DNA of 45,679 bases from SIG701 sp045544955 (GTDB taxonomy: Bacteria > Bacillota > Clostridia > Oscillospirales > CAG-272): the NCBI GenBank assembly GCA_045544955.1, contig JAZPZY010000017.1, positions 1 to 45,679 on the forward strand, written 5' to 3'. Numbering within the stretch: position 1 is the first letter of the stretch; every line of letters starts with the position of its first letter. A program made the position numbers and the translations under genes. Shown piece after piece: positions 15,138 to 22,733 of this stretch. The notes beneath the pieces were generated by a model. It was not told where the DNA came from. It did no database searches and saw nothing but the letters and a program-made list of their open reading frames with translations.

Positions 15138-16418
15138 ATGCAGCCAAAGCAGAAACGAGTCTTTACATTCAGTTATTCCTGGGTGATCGTGGCCTTGTCT
15201 TTTCTTACCGTTTGCATCGCGCTCGGCTTTTGCAGCTCCGCAAAAAGCCTGTTTATCGCACCGATTACGGAGGCACTCAGTATTTCCCGCAGTGCCTTTT
15301 CCATCAATGACAGCTGCCGGTATATTGCCAGTGCCGTTATCAATCTGTTCTTCGGGGTGCTGGTTGCCCGCTTCGGACCGAAAAAACTGATGTGCGCCGG
15401 TCTTATGTCGCTGATCGTTTCCATGCTTCTGTATTCCGTCGCCGGTACGGTGTGGGTATTCTACATCGGCGGTGTGTTTCTCGGCATCGGCTTTTCCTGG
15501 ACCACCACAACCATGGTGGGATACGTGGTCAATATCTGGTGCAGGGAGAACAGAGGGACGGTCATGGGCGCGATCCTTGCCGCCAACGGCATCGGTGCCG
15601 CCGTCGCCATGCAGATTCTCTCTCCCATCATTTATGAGGAGGGAAACCCTTTCGGCTACCGCAGTGCGTATCGTTTGGTGGCACTGATTCTTTGTATCCT
15701 CTGCGTGCTGGTGCTTTTCTTCTTTAAGGATAAACCGAAGGAAATGACCGAGAGCGTGCCTGCCCCGGGAAAAAAGAAATCCCGCGGCAGAAGCTGGGAG
15801 GGCGTGGAATACAGCGAGGCTCTGAAAAAAGCGTATTTTTACAGCGCGCTTCTCTGCGTGTTCCTTATGGGCGTGGTGCTGCAGGGCATCGTGGGCGTGG
15901 GTGCGCCTCTGATGAAGGATATGGGCATCCATCCGGACGACGTTGCCAATATTCTCAGCTGGCACGCCATTGCCCTTACTGCGTTTAAGTTTTTAAGCGG
16001 CGTTTTGTACGATAAATTCGGCTTGCGCTTTACTTCCAATATCTGCCTTATCACCGGCGTGATCGTCGTTTTTCTTCTGACGCTGGTGAACGCTACCCCT
16101 GCTGGCATTGCCTGTGCGTGGATCTACAGCATCTTCTCCTCGCTGGCACTGCCCCTTGAGACGATCATGGTGCCCATCTTTGCAAGTGATTTGTTCGGGC
16201 AGAAGGCATATAACAAGATTTTAGGCCTGTTTACCTCCGTCAGCACTGCCGGCTTTGCCGTGGGAACGCCCATTGCCAATCTGTGCTACGATATTACCGG
16301 TACGTATAACCTTGCCCTGTACGTTGGCTGCGGCATTATGGTCGCCGTTACCGTTGTCATGCAGTTCGTTATTTCTGCCGCTGACCGAAAGCGGCGTGCA
16401 GTGGAAGAACAAAAATAA
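15138..16418 (+). CDS. MFS transporter
   Basis: This 426-residue major facilitator protein has about 12 transmembrane segments in two halves. The MFS A-loop-like signature ARFGPKKLMCAG lies after segment 2 and its half-repeat YDKFGLRF in the C-terminal half. A long cytoplasmic loop rich in Lys and Arg (KKKSRGR) separates the halves. It resembles oxalate/formate-antiporter-type and other organic-anion MFS carriers, but the substrate is not assignable. Start: the ATG at 15138 follows GAAGGA. Transcribed alone, it sits next to the beta-propeller hydrolase gene, which suggests uptake of a saccharide or sugar acid. Confidence 0.85.
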   Translation: MQPKQKRVFTFSYSWVIVALSFLTVCIALGFCSSAKSLFIAPITEALSISRSAFSINDSCRYIASAVINLFFGVLVARFGPKKLMCAGLMSLIVSMLLYSVAGTVWVFYIGGVFLGIGFSWTTTTMVGYVVNIWCRENRGTVMGAILAANGIGAAVAMQILSPIIYEEGNPFGYRSAYRLVALILCILCVLVLFFFKDKPKEMTESVPAPGKKKSRGRSWEGVEYSEALKKAYFYSALLCVFLMGVVLQGIVGVGAPLMKDMGIHPDDVANILSWHAIALTAFKFLSGVLYDKFGLRFTSNICLITGVIVVFLLTLVNATPAGIACAWIYSIFSSLALPLETIMVPIFASDLFGQKAYNKILGLFTSVSTAGFAVGTPIANLCYDITGTYNLALYVGCGIMVAVTVVMQFVISAADRKRRAVEEQK

Positions 16419-16423
16419 AATCA

Positions 16424-16453
16424 GGGGTCTGCGAAGGCAGACCCCCTTTTTTT
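16424..16453. terminator. Bidirectional terminator between convergent genes
   Basis: The stem GGGGTCTGC (16424-16432) pairs with GCAGACCCC (16437-16445), followed by T8 on the plus strand. It separates the MFS gene from the minus-strand tail-fibre cassette and can end both. Confidence 0.85.
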
Positions 16454-16616
16454 ATCCGTGTGCTATACCGTATCGCTGAAACAGTGCCAGCACCGCTTCA
16501 TTCTTTACGATCTGCTTCTGCTGTCCGTGATTCAGAGCGTCGTACACGGTCTGCAGTGCCGCCCGGGTTTCCTTAACGGCCCTGTCCGTTTTTCTTTGCA
16601 GTTCCGCTTTCGTCAT
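16452..16616 (-). CDS. Small phage-tail-cassette protein, 54 residues
   Basis: This short, helical, charged protein (MTKAELQRKTDRAVKETR at the start) is the last gene of the minus-strand cassette. Its ATG overlaps the TGA of the previous gene by 4 nt (ATGA), which supports it as real. Similar small genes end tail-fibre modules in gut siphophages. The function is unknown; the upstream extension of this frame is not coding. Confidence 0.6.
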   Translation of the reverse strand: MTKAELQRKTDRAVKETRAALQTVYDALNHGQQKQIVKNEAVLALFQRYGIAHG

Positions 16617-16813
16617 CGTACACCGAACCTTTCCAGTGCCGCTATATAATCGGCATCCTCCGCCGGCCCGCTTTCCATGGCGGCGGCGTATTCTTCGCCC
16701 GTGATTTCGTAAAACGCAGACGGATCTGCCCCCTCGGCCAGATACAGCGTTTTTCCGTAGACCGTACCGTCGGTCAGCACGTGTCCGTCCTGTGCGGTGA
16801 GTATTTTTCGCAT
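16613..16813 (-). CDS. Small phage-tail-cassette protein, 66 residues
   Basis: Starting MRKILTAQDGHVLTDG and acidic at its C-terminus, this protein follows an AAGGAGG ribosome site and lies 11 bases after the tail-fibre-like gene. Small proteins of this look follow receptor-binding or tail-fibre genes in temperate Firmicutes phages. An 11-codon longer start is possible but would overlap the ribosome site. No enzymatic motif is seen. Confidence 0.65.
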   Translation of the reverse strand: MRKILTAQDGHVLTDGTVYGKTLYLAEGADPSAFYEITGEEYAAAMESGPAEDADYIAALERFGVR

Positions 16814-16824
16814 GCTTTTCCTCC

Positions 16825-17595
16825 TTATACCAGTGAGATCGTCCAATTCGGCTTTTCGTCAATCAGCGCCGACCATTCCTCTGCCGTGAACGCCGCCTCC
16901 TTGGCCGTCTTTGAAAACGTGATGCTGAGACCGCTCGTTTCCTCCGACAGTGCGCGGATAACGGAGATGAAACTGGCTTTTGTAAGCCCCGTGCTCCACT
17001 GCAGTGAGACGCCCGTGCCGGCGATCGTACCGTGCACGGTCAGATTTGTGAGTGCCCGGCAGGTGCCGAACATGCCGGCTATGTTTGCGCTTTTATCCAG
17101 GTTCAGCGTTATATCAAGGTTGTCGAGCCACAAGCAGTCGTAGAATAAACTGTTCAGATCGGCGGCCTTGTTGAAAACGAGAGGCGGAAGCGCCGCTCCG
17201 TGAAACGCACTGAACATCGTACGTCCCATAGTCACGTTGGAAGTATCCAGCGAAACGCCCGCCCGATTCAGCAATTCCGCAAGGGATACGCCGGAGCCGA
17301 TCTTGCCGAATTTAGAGAACATACTGCGGGCACTTACCGGTTTCAGATCATATTTCGGCTTGAACGTGGTTTCGTCCCAGCAGTCGCCCATAAATCCGTT
17401 TTCATAATCCGTTCGGGAACCGGCGTTTTGAAACGCATCCCAGAATTCATCATATTGGGATTTTTCTCCGGCGGCAAAAACGGCGTCCATGCCGCCTGCC
17501 ATTTCGGCCGGTGTATACCGTTCTCGGCTGCCGGTCTTCTCACGGATCGCCTCGGCGATGGCTGCAATATTTTCTTCCTCGTACAGCTTTTTCAT
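16825..17595 (-). CDS. Phage tail-fibre / receptor-binding-like protein
   Basis: This 256-residue protein starts MKKLYEEENIAAIAEAIREKTG followed by YTPAEMAGGM, an N-terminal motif that recurs in tail-associated proteins of gut Firmicutes phages. The middle and C-terminal parts read like irregular leucine-rich, BspA-like repeats (for example MFGTCRALTNLTVHG), a common adhesive fold. It would attach to a tail tip and contact a cell-surface ligand. It overlaps the preceding gene by one base (TGATG). No transmembrane segment or catalytic motif is seen. Confidence 0.7.
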   Translation of the reverse strand: MKKLYEEENIAAIAEAIREKTGSRERYTPAEMAGGMDAVFAAGEKSQYDEFWDAFQNAGSRTDYENGFMGDCWDETTFKPKYDLKPVSARSMFSKFGKIGSGVSLAELLNRAGVSLDTSNVTMGRTMFSAFHGAALPPLVFNKAADLNSLFYDCLWLDNLDITLNLDKSANIAGMFGTCRALTNLTVHGTIAGTGVSLQWSTGLTKASFISVIRALSEETSGLSITFSKTAKEAAFTAEEWSALIDEKPNWTISLV

Positions 17596-17915
17596 CAGTA
17601 CTCCACCTCATCCCCCACCGGGATCTCGGCGAGAACTGCGTCCACGATCTCTTCCTTCGTGGGCAGAGTCGCCGCCTCCCATTTTACGGGCCTTCCGTGG
17701 GCGTCCACGGCGGAGATCTTCAAAACCTGCCCCGGTGCGGCCGTGACGGGTGCCGGAACGTAGTCTCCCTTCGGCTGGGCACCGATCTCCTCGGCGGTGT
17801 ATGCGGGCTTCTTCGGCCGTTTTGCCCACGCCGGTACGGTAGGATCCCGTTCTACCAGCACGCCGCCGGTGCGAGCCGTGATTTTTTCGGGGGCTTTCAT
17901 CTGTGCGGTTATCAT
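17595..17915 (-). CDS. Phage tail-fibre connector-like protein
   Basis: This 106-residue protein contains YTAEEIGAQPKGDYVPAP, the AEEIGA-type motif frequent in phage tail-fibre and baseplate appendage proteins, then a glycine-lysine region and an acidic C-terminus (EEIVDAVLAEIPVGDE). It is translationally coupled to the neighbours through one-base overlaps at both ends. It probably links an appendage to the tail structure, by analogy only. Confidence 0.65.
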   Translation of the reverse strand: MITAQMKAPEKITARTGGVLVERDPTVPAWAKRPKKPAYTAEEIGAQPKGDYVPAPVTAAPGQVLKISAVDAHGRPVKWEAATLPTKEEIVDAVLAEIPVGDEVEY

Positions 17916-18244
17916 TACAGCACCTCCCCGAAAAGGGACGCCTCCACGATCAGCGGCCCCAGCCGGGTGCCGATCACGTCGCCCTCGTGGGTTTTTACGC
18001 GTATCTGTACGTCGGTTGGCATGCTTTGCATGCCAAAGGTTTCCGCCTGTGTCAGGGGAAACAGAAAGGCACCGTGGGGCTCACTGAATGTGATCTCCCC
18101 GGCGGATGCCCGTTTCACAAGGGATCCGATGACGATCTCCACGTCCGCGAAGGTGTCAGCCGCGGCGGCGGTGCCGTCTGCGGTCCGGATCTCAAAGGGC
18201 AGAGCGTACTGGTCGCCCTGCATAATGATGGTTGCTTTGTTCAA
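17915..18244 (-). CDS. Phage tail-appendage-like protein, first gene of the cassette
   Basis: This 109-residue beta-rich protein (MNKATIIMQGDQYALPFEIR) resembles the small baseplate/fibre-upper proteins placed before tail-fibre genes in gut phages. A much longer frame exists upstream, but it would run through the promoter and operator region. The TTG at 18244 follows AAGGAG at about 11 nt; the ATG at 18223 is the alternative. It overlaps the next gene by one base. It is the first gene after the operator-controlled promoter. Confidence 0.6.
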   Translation of the reverse strand: MNKATIIMQGDQYALPFEIRTADGTAAAADTFADVEIVIGSLVKRASAGEITFSEPHGAFLFPLTQAETFGMQSMPTDVQIRVKTHEGDVIGTRLGPLIVEASLFGEVL

Positions 18245-18312
18245 TCGGGTATTTACTCCTTTTTCTTTCGTGTATATTCCGGGAGGCTGCAGCTCTCTTT
18301 CCGATTCTTGAT

Positions 18313-18367
18313 AAACACATTTTGTGTTTGCTGTGTATATTGTATCACCTCTTTTTGTGTTTGTCAA
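18313..18367 (-). promoter_or_regulatory. Promoter of the tail-fibre cassette with flanking operator-like repeats
   Basis: On the minus strand, TTGACA (18367-18362), a 17-bp spacer and TACAAT (18344-18339). The 11-mer TTTTGTGTTTG occurs at 18320-18330 and 18353-18363, exactly 33 bp apart (about three helical turns), flanking the -10 and overlapping the -35. Each copy sits in an imperfect palindrome: AAACACA/TGTGTTT at about 18313-18329 and GTGTT/AACAC at about 18357-18370. This suits cooperative dimer binding by the adjacent CI-like repressor. Confidence 0.75.
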
Positions 18368-18399
18368 CACTTTTGGTGATAGCCGGATGGAAGTCCGTC

Positions 18400-18428
18400 T
18401 TGCAATCCATTTCAAACTGTGGTAAAAT
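18400..18428 (+). promoter_or_regulatory. Promoter of the CI-like repressor gene
   Basis: TTGCAA (18400-18405), a 17-bp spacer and TAAAAT (18423-18428). The -35 is followed by TCC and the -10 is preceded by TGTGG, a pattern shared with several other promoters here. Confidence 0.8.
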
Positions 18429-18452
18429 ATCAGTAAAAAGGAGGGATGTACT

Positions 18453-19058
18453 GTGTTTCACATGCGTCTGAAGGAACTGCGGGAAGCAAGATCCATGTCC
18501 CAGTACGCACTGGCAAAAGAGTTGGGCATCAGCCAGTCCACGGTGGGAAACTGGGAAAGCGGCATCCGCCAGCCGAAAACCGAGGTGCTGGAACGGATCG
18601 CCGAATATTTTCGCGTATCGGTGGATTATCTTCTGGGGCGGGAAACGGGGGATTGCCCCGCTGATCCTACCTGGATAAACGTGCTGGGGCGCGTGGCCGC
18701 CGGGATTCCCATGGAGGCGATTGAGGAGATCACCGACAAAGAGCAGATCTCCGAGGCCATGGCCCGGGGCGGCAGTTACGTGGGGCTTACGATCCACGGT
18801 GCGTCCATGGAGCCCCGTATGCGTGAGGGAGACGTGGTGATCGTCCGCCTGCAGTCGGATGCGGAGTCCGGCGATACGGTGATCGCCATGGTGGGCGGCG
18901 GCGAGGCCGCCTGCAAGATCCTGCAGAAAACGAAGGACGGTATCTTTCTTTTGTCTACCAATCCCGCCTTCGCCCCTCTGTTTTATTCCAACCGGGATAT
19001 CGAAGAAATGCCCGTCCGGATTCTGGGCAGGGTAGTGGAGCTGCGGGCAAAATTCTGA
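18453..19058 (+). CDS. CI/LexA-like repressor with S24 autopeptidase domain
   Basis: This 201-residue repressor has an N-terminal Cro/CI helix-turn-helix (about 5-60; MSQYALAKELGISQSTVGNWE) and a C-terminal S24 peptidase domain. The scissile site is Ala83-Gly84 (VAAGIP), the nucleophile Ser118 (GASMEP) and the base Lys155 (AACKIL). Such repressors cleave themselves when stimulated by RecA filaments, releasing prophage or SOS genes after DNA damage. Start: GTG at 18453 follows GGAGGG at 7 nt; the later ATG at 18462 is too far. It is divergent from the tail-fibre cassette, whose promoter it probably represses. Confidence 0.9.
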   Translation: MFHMRLKELREARSMSQYALAKELGISQSTVGNWESGIRQPKTEVLERIAEYFRVSVDYLLGRETGDCPADPTWINVLGRVAAGIPMEAIEEITDKEQISEAMARGGSYVGLTIHGASMEPRMREGDVVIVRLQSDAESGDTVIAMVGGGEAACKILQKTKDGIFLLSTNPAFAPLFYSNRDIEEMPVRILGRVVELRAKF

Positions 19059-19086
19059 CGGACAAACGCCTCTGCCGGCTCGCCTG

Positions 19087-19132
19087 AAAATAGGTGTCAG
19101 CCTGTGAAAATAACGGGCGTACGCCTATTTTT
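19087..19132 (+). terminator. Terminator-like hairpin after the repressor gene
   Basis: AAAATAGGTG (19087-19096) pairs with CGCCTATTTT (with G-T pairs) across a 25-nt loop, followed by TATATTT. Confidence 0.6.
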
Positions 19133-19135
19133 ATA

Positions 19136-19164
19136 TTTACAATCCTGTCAAGTTGTGGTATACT
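19136..19164 (+). promoter_or_regulatory. Promoter of the six-gene glycosidase operon
   Basis: TTTACA (19136-19141), a 17-bp spacer and TATACT (19159-19164). The spacer starts ATCC and ends GTTGTGG, closely matching the promoter at 40111 before the GH127 gene. Confidence 0.8.
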
Positions 19165-19181
19165 TTTACGGAGGTGATTCT

Positions 19182-20663
19182 GTGCTGACCGTTTCGAAAA
19201 ATACTGCTGTTTCTCCGGCAATGAGAGATAAGCTTCTGGCGTATGTGGAAAAGTTCAACGCCGCCGATGAGGAGCTGTATATACAGGACGTGGACAACGC
19301 CCATGCGGCCCGGTGGATGCTGGAGAATATCCCGCTTATTGATATTCCCGACAAGACGCTGGAGGAAGCCTTTTACTTTCGGTACTGGACGCTCCGCAAG
19401 CATCAGAAGACCACGGCGGACGGCGTTCTTATGTCGGAATTTCTGCCGCCGGTCCCCTGGGCCGGTGCCCATAATATGATCATCGCCGCCGTAGGGCATC
19501 ACGTGTCCGAGGCAAAATGGCTGAAATGCGGCAAGGCGTGGATGGAGGATTATCTGTCCTTCTGGCTGAACGAGCCCGCCAATACCTATCGTTACAGTAC
19601 CTGGCTGCCGGCATCCGTCGCGGAGCTGTGCCGCCATCACGGGGACTGGACCTTTGCCGTGCGAAACCTTGATAAAATGATCCGCTACTGGGAAACCACC
19701 GCCCGGAAGCATAAAACCCCCTCGGGTTTGTTCTGGTCCGTGGACGGAAACGACGCCATGGAGTTCAGCATCAGCGGTACCGGCACGGACGGAAAACCGC
19801 AGCGGGGCGTGCGTCCTACCCTGAACGCCTATATGGCGGCCGGGGCCTGTGCCATCTCCGAGACGGCAGAGAGGGCCGGCCGGGCGGATATTGCCCGGGA
19901 ATATCGGGAAAAATACGAAACGGTGCGGGATCTTCTGAACAGGTATCTCTGGGACGGGGATTTCTATAAAGCCGTTCATCCCACGCCGTCGGATACGCCC
20001 GACGTGCACGCTTTGCCCAAGGAGCGCTGCGTGCGTGAACTGATCGGATATATCCCCTGGTGCTTTGCTCTGCCTCCTGCCGGACGGGAGAGTGCCTTTG
20101 CCTATCTCAAATCGGAAAGCGGCTTTGACGCTCCCTTCGGCCTTACCACGGCAGAGCGTGCCCATCCCCGGTTTTTGTACCACTCCGATCACGAATGTCT
20201 GTGGAACGGCTACGTGTGGCCCTTTGCCACCGCCCAGACGCTGACGGCAGTGATCTGCCTCTTTGAGAATTACGAGCAGTCCGTCATTACCGAGTCCGAT
20301 TTTTACCGGATGCTGAAGACTTATGCCGCAGGCCATAAGCGGACACTGCCGGGCGGTACGGTTGTGCCGTGGATCGATGAAGAACGGCATCCGCTGCGGG
20401 ATGAGTGGACGTGCCGGCAGATACTGGAAGCCTGGGGCTGGCGTCCCGAGAAGGGCGGCCGGGAACGGGGCAAGGACTACAACCACTCCACCTTCTGTGA
20501 TCTTCTTCTCCGGGGGCTTCTGGGCATCCGTGCCGAAAACGGAGCCGTGTCCGTCACGCCCCGCGTGCCGGCATCGTGGGATTCGTTCACCGTAGAAAAT
20601 CTGTGGTGCGGCGGCGAATGCCGTACCGTGTCCTATAAAAAGGAGCAGGAAAATGGAATATAA
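19182..20663 (+). CDS. (alpha/alpha)6-barrel glycosidase, MGH1/GH63-like
   Basis: This 493-residue protein fits the mannosylglycerate hydrolase-like/GH63 clade of (alpha/alpha)6 glycosidases: LWDGDFY, the substrate-binding block LWNGYVWPFATAQTLTAV and the GKDYNHSTFCDLLLRGLLGI segment near the C-terminus. Catalytic acids probably lie in the FWSVDGNDAMEFS segment (about 185) and near the C-terminus, by family analogy. There is no signal peptide, so it acts in the cytosol on imported oligosaccharides. Start: GTG at 19182 with GGAGGTGA upstream; the longer frame runs into the promoter. It is the first gene of an operon reaching 25452 and overlaps the next gene by 11 bases. Confidence 0.75.
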   Translation: MLTVSKNTAVSPAMRDKLLAYVEKFNAADEELYIQDVDNAHAARWMLENIPLIDIPDKTLEEAFYFRYWTLRKHQKTTADGVLMSEFLPPVPWAGAHNMIIAAVGHHVSEAKWLKCGKAWMEDYLSFWLNEPANTYRYSTWLPASVAELCRHHGDWTFAVRNLDKMIRYWETTARKHKTPSGLFWSVDGNDAMEFSISGTGTDGKPQRGVRPTLNAYMAAGACAISETAERAGRADIAREYREKYETVRDLLNRYLWDGDFYKAVHPTPSDTPDVHALPKERCVRELIGYIPWCFALPPAGRESAFAYLKSESGFDAPFGLTTAERAHPRFLYHSDHECLWNGYVWPFATAQTLTAVICLFENYEQSVITESDFYRMLKTYAAGHKRTLPGGTVVPWIDEERHPLRDEWTCRQILEAWGWRPEKGGRERGKDYNHSTFCDLLLRGLLGIRAENGAVSVTPRVPASWDSFTVENLWCGGECRTVSYKKEQENGI

Positions 20664-21690
20664 GGAAAACGCGTCGGCGGCACTGCCCCGGCGGCTTGCC
20701 TATGTGGATGGACTGGAAAAACTTATAGAGGCACGGCAGAGAAGTGCCGCCCAGGAGCGGGAACGGTTTGTGAAAGAAATCTTCACCGATCCGGAAACGT
20801 ACCGGTCAGCATTGAGAGATACGCTGGGCTGGCCTCTGAACGACCGATGCCTGTGGGCGGATCTTCCGTGCGTGCGTTCGGAGCGTATCGGCGAGGCGAA
20901 CGGGCACGAGATCTTCCGGGTGCAGGTGGAGATCCTCCGGGACGTGTGGATGTCCGGGCTTCTTTTCCGTATCCCGGGCGAGTCCGACGGAGGGAAAAAG
21001 GCCCCCTTTGTTCTAGTGCAGCACGGAGGATTGGGTACGCCGGAATTTATCGCCGGTATGATCGGGGATACTACTGCCAACTATAACGATATGCTGGAGC
21101 GTGTGCTCCGCCGCGGCGTGCACGTGTTTGCCCCTCAGCTGCTTTTGTGGGATGAGAAAAAATACGGTCCCTCCTACGACCGGCACGCGATCGACGCCCG
21201 GCTGAAGCGGGTGGGCAGCTCCATTGCCGCCGTTGAGGTGTACGGGATCCTTCAGATACTGAAGTATTACAGAAATGAGCCGTATACGGAAAAAACGGGT
21301 ATGGTTGGTATGTCCTGGGGCGGATTTTACACGCTGATGGCGGCTGCCCTGGATACGGAGCTGCAGGCAGTTCTGTCCTGCTCTTATTTCAATGAAAGAG
21401 ACCGGATTCCGTGGTGTGACTGGACGTGGAGATCGTCCGCACTCCGTTTTGACGACGCGGAGATCGCGTGTCTCATCTATCCCCGTCCTCTGACCCTTGC
21501 GGTGGGACGGCAGGATCCTCTCTTTGATTATGCAGGGGCGGAGGCGGCGTTCCAGCGGCTTTCGGCACTCTGTAAGCAGGTGGGAACGGATTGGGTGCAG
21601 TTTCTGCCATTTGACGGCGAGCATGAATTTATCCCCGACGACGCACCCATCGATGCCCTGATCCACAGACTTCGAGAAATAAACGAGTAA
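20653..21690 (+). CDS. Alpha/beta hydrolase, probable carbohydrate or carboxyl esterase
   Basis: This 345-residue protein has an alpha/beta-hydrolase triad: Ser221 in GMSWGGF, Asp288 in GRQDP and His324 in DGEHEF, with HGG at 124-126 as the likely oxyanion loop. The N-terminal 110 residues are a cap or lid. It looks like the acetyl-xylan-esterase/dienelactone-hydrolase groups. No signal peptide is seen, so it probably removes acyl groups from sugars inside the cell. Its 11-base overlap with the glycosidase gene supports co-translation. The exact ester is unknown. Confidence 0.75.
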   Translation: MEYKENASAALPRRLAYVDGLEKLIEARQRSAAQERERFVKEIFTDPETYRSALRDTLGWPLNDRCLWADLPCVRSERIGEANGHEIFRVQVEILRDVWMSGLLFRIPGESDGGKKAPFVLVQHGGLGTPEFIAGMIGDTTANYNDMLERVLRRGVHVFAPQLLLWDEKKYGPSYDRHAIDARLKRVGSSIAAVEVYGILQILKYYRNEPYTEKTGMVGMSWGGFYTLMAAALDTELQAVLSCSYFNERDRIPWCDWTWRSSALRFDDAEIACLIYPRPLTLAVGRQDPLFDYAGAEAAFQRLSALCKQVGTDWVQFLPFDGEHEFIPDDAPIDALIHRLREINE

Positions 21691-21742
21691 TAAACCAGCA
21701 ATCATTAAAAGCTATAAAGTACCAAGGAGTTTCGCAGTACCC

Positions 21743-22711
21743 ATGGAAGTGTTTAACAATACCCTCACGCAGATGCTGATGATGTTTCTTCTGATTTCGG
21801 TAGGATTCTTTCTGCGGAAAAAGAATTTTCTGCCGGAGAATGCCTACGTTTCCCTGTCCAAGCTGGAAACGTACGTGTTCGCCCCCGCACTGACCTTGCA
21901 CACCTTTACCAACAACTGTACCGTGGCCTCGTTCCGGGAGAACGCCGAGTATATCCTGTACGGCTTTCTTTTGGCGGCCGGTGCGGCCCTTCTTTCCCAT
22001 CCCCTTTCCCGGCTCATCGTGAGAAACAAAAAGGGAGATGCGAAAGGAGCGTATCTGCAGAATATTTATAAGTACGCTCTCACCTTCGGCAACTGGGGCT
22101 ATCTCGGAAACTTTTTGATTCTGCAGCTCTTCGGTGCGGAGACCTTTTTCCTTTACTCCATGTATACCATGATGATGAGCGTTATCACCAACAGCTGGGG
22201 GCTTTATATTCTGATCCCCAAGGAGCAGAATGCCGGCGTCTGGAAAAACCTGAAAAAAGGACTCCTTGCACCGCCCATTATGGCACTGTTCCTCGGTATT
22301 CTTTTCGGATTCACAGGGGCGAAAGCCTATATGCCCGCGTTCGTCATGTCTGCCCTTGACAGTGCCGGAGACTGCATGGGCCCTGCCGCCATGCTTCTGG
22401 CGGGTATCGTTATCGGCGGCTACGATTTCCGCAGCCTGTTCAACAATAAAAAGGTGTACGTGGTAACCGCCTTCCGCCTGGTGCTTATTCCTGCGGTGAT
22501 GCTCACGATCCTCCGCCTTATGGGGGCACCGGAACAGGTGCAGATCTTCACCCTGTTCGCCTTTGCGGCACCTCTCGGGCTTAACACCATCGTCTATCCG
22601 GCCGCCTACGGCGGAGAGACGAAAACCGGTGCGGCCATGACCATTATTTCCAGCACCCTTTCTGTGATCACCATTCCTCTTATGTATCTTCTGTTTATGG
22701 TGATCCTTTAA
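21743..22711 (+). CDS. AEC (auxin efflux carrier) family transporter
   Basis: This 322-residue protein has about ten transmembrane segments, with the AEC pattern of conserved residues in helices 4 and 9 (ALTFGNWGYLGNF, and AAPLGLNTIVYPAAYGG near the C-terminus). Bacterial members export or exchange malate and other small organic acids. AAGGAG lies 13-14 bases before the ATG, a long spacing, so translation may be weak or the true start may differ. It lies 52 bases after the esterase gene, in the same direction with no terminator between. Confidence 0.85.
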   Translation: MEVFNNTLTQMLMMFLLISVGFFLRKKNFLPENAYVSLSKLETYVFAPALTLHTFTNNCTVASFRENAEYILYGFLLAAGAALLSHPLSRLIVRNKKGDAKGAYLQNIYKYALTFGNWGYLGNFLILQLFGAETFFLYSMYTMMMSVITNSWGLYILIPKEQNAGVWKNLKKGLLAPPIMALFLGILFGFTGAKAYMPAFVMSALDSAGDCMGPAAMLLAGIVIGGYDFRSLFNNKKVYVVTAFRLVLIPAVMLTILRLMGAPEQVQIFTLFAFAAPLGLNTIVYPAAYGGETKTGAAMTIISSTLSVITIPLMYLLFMVIL

Positions 22712-22733
22712 TCTGAACGATGGGATAGTATGT

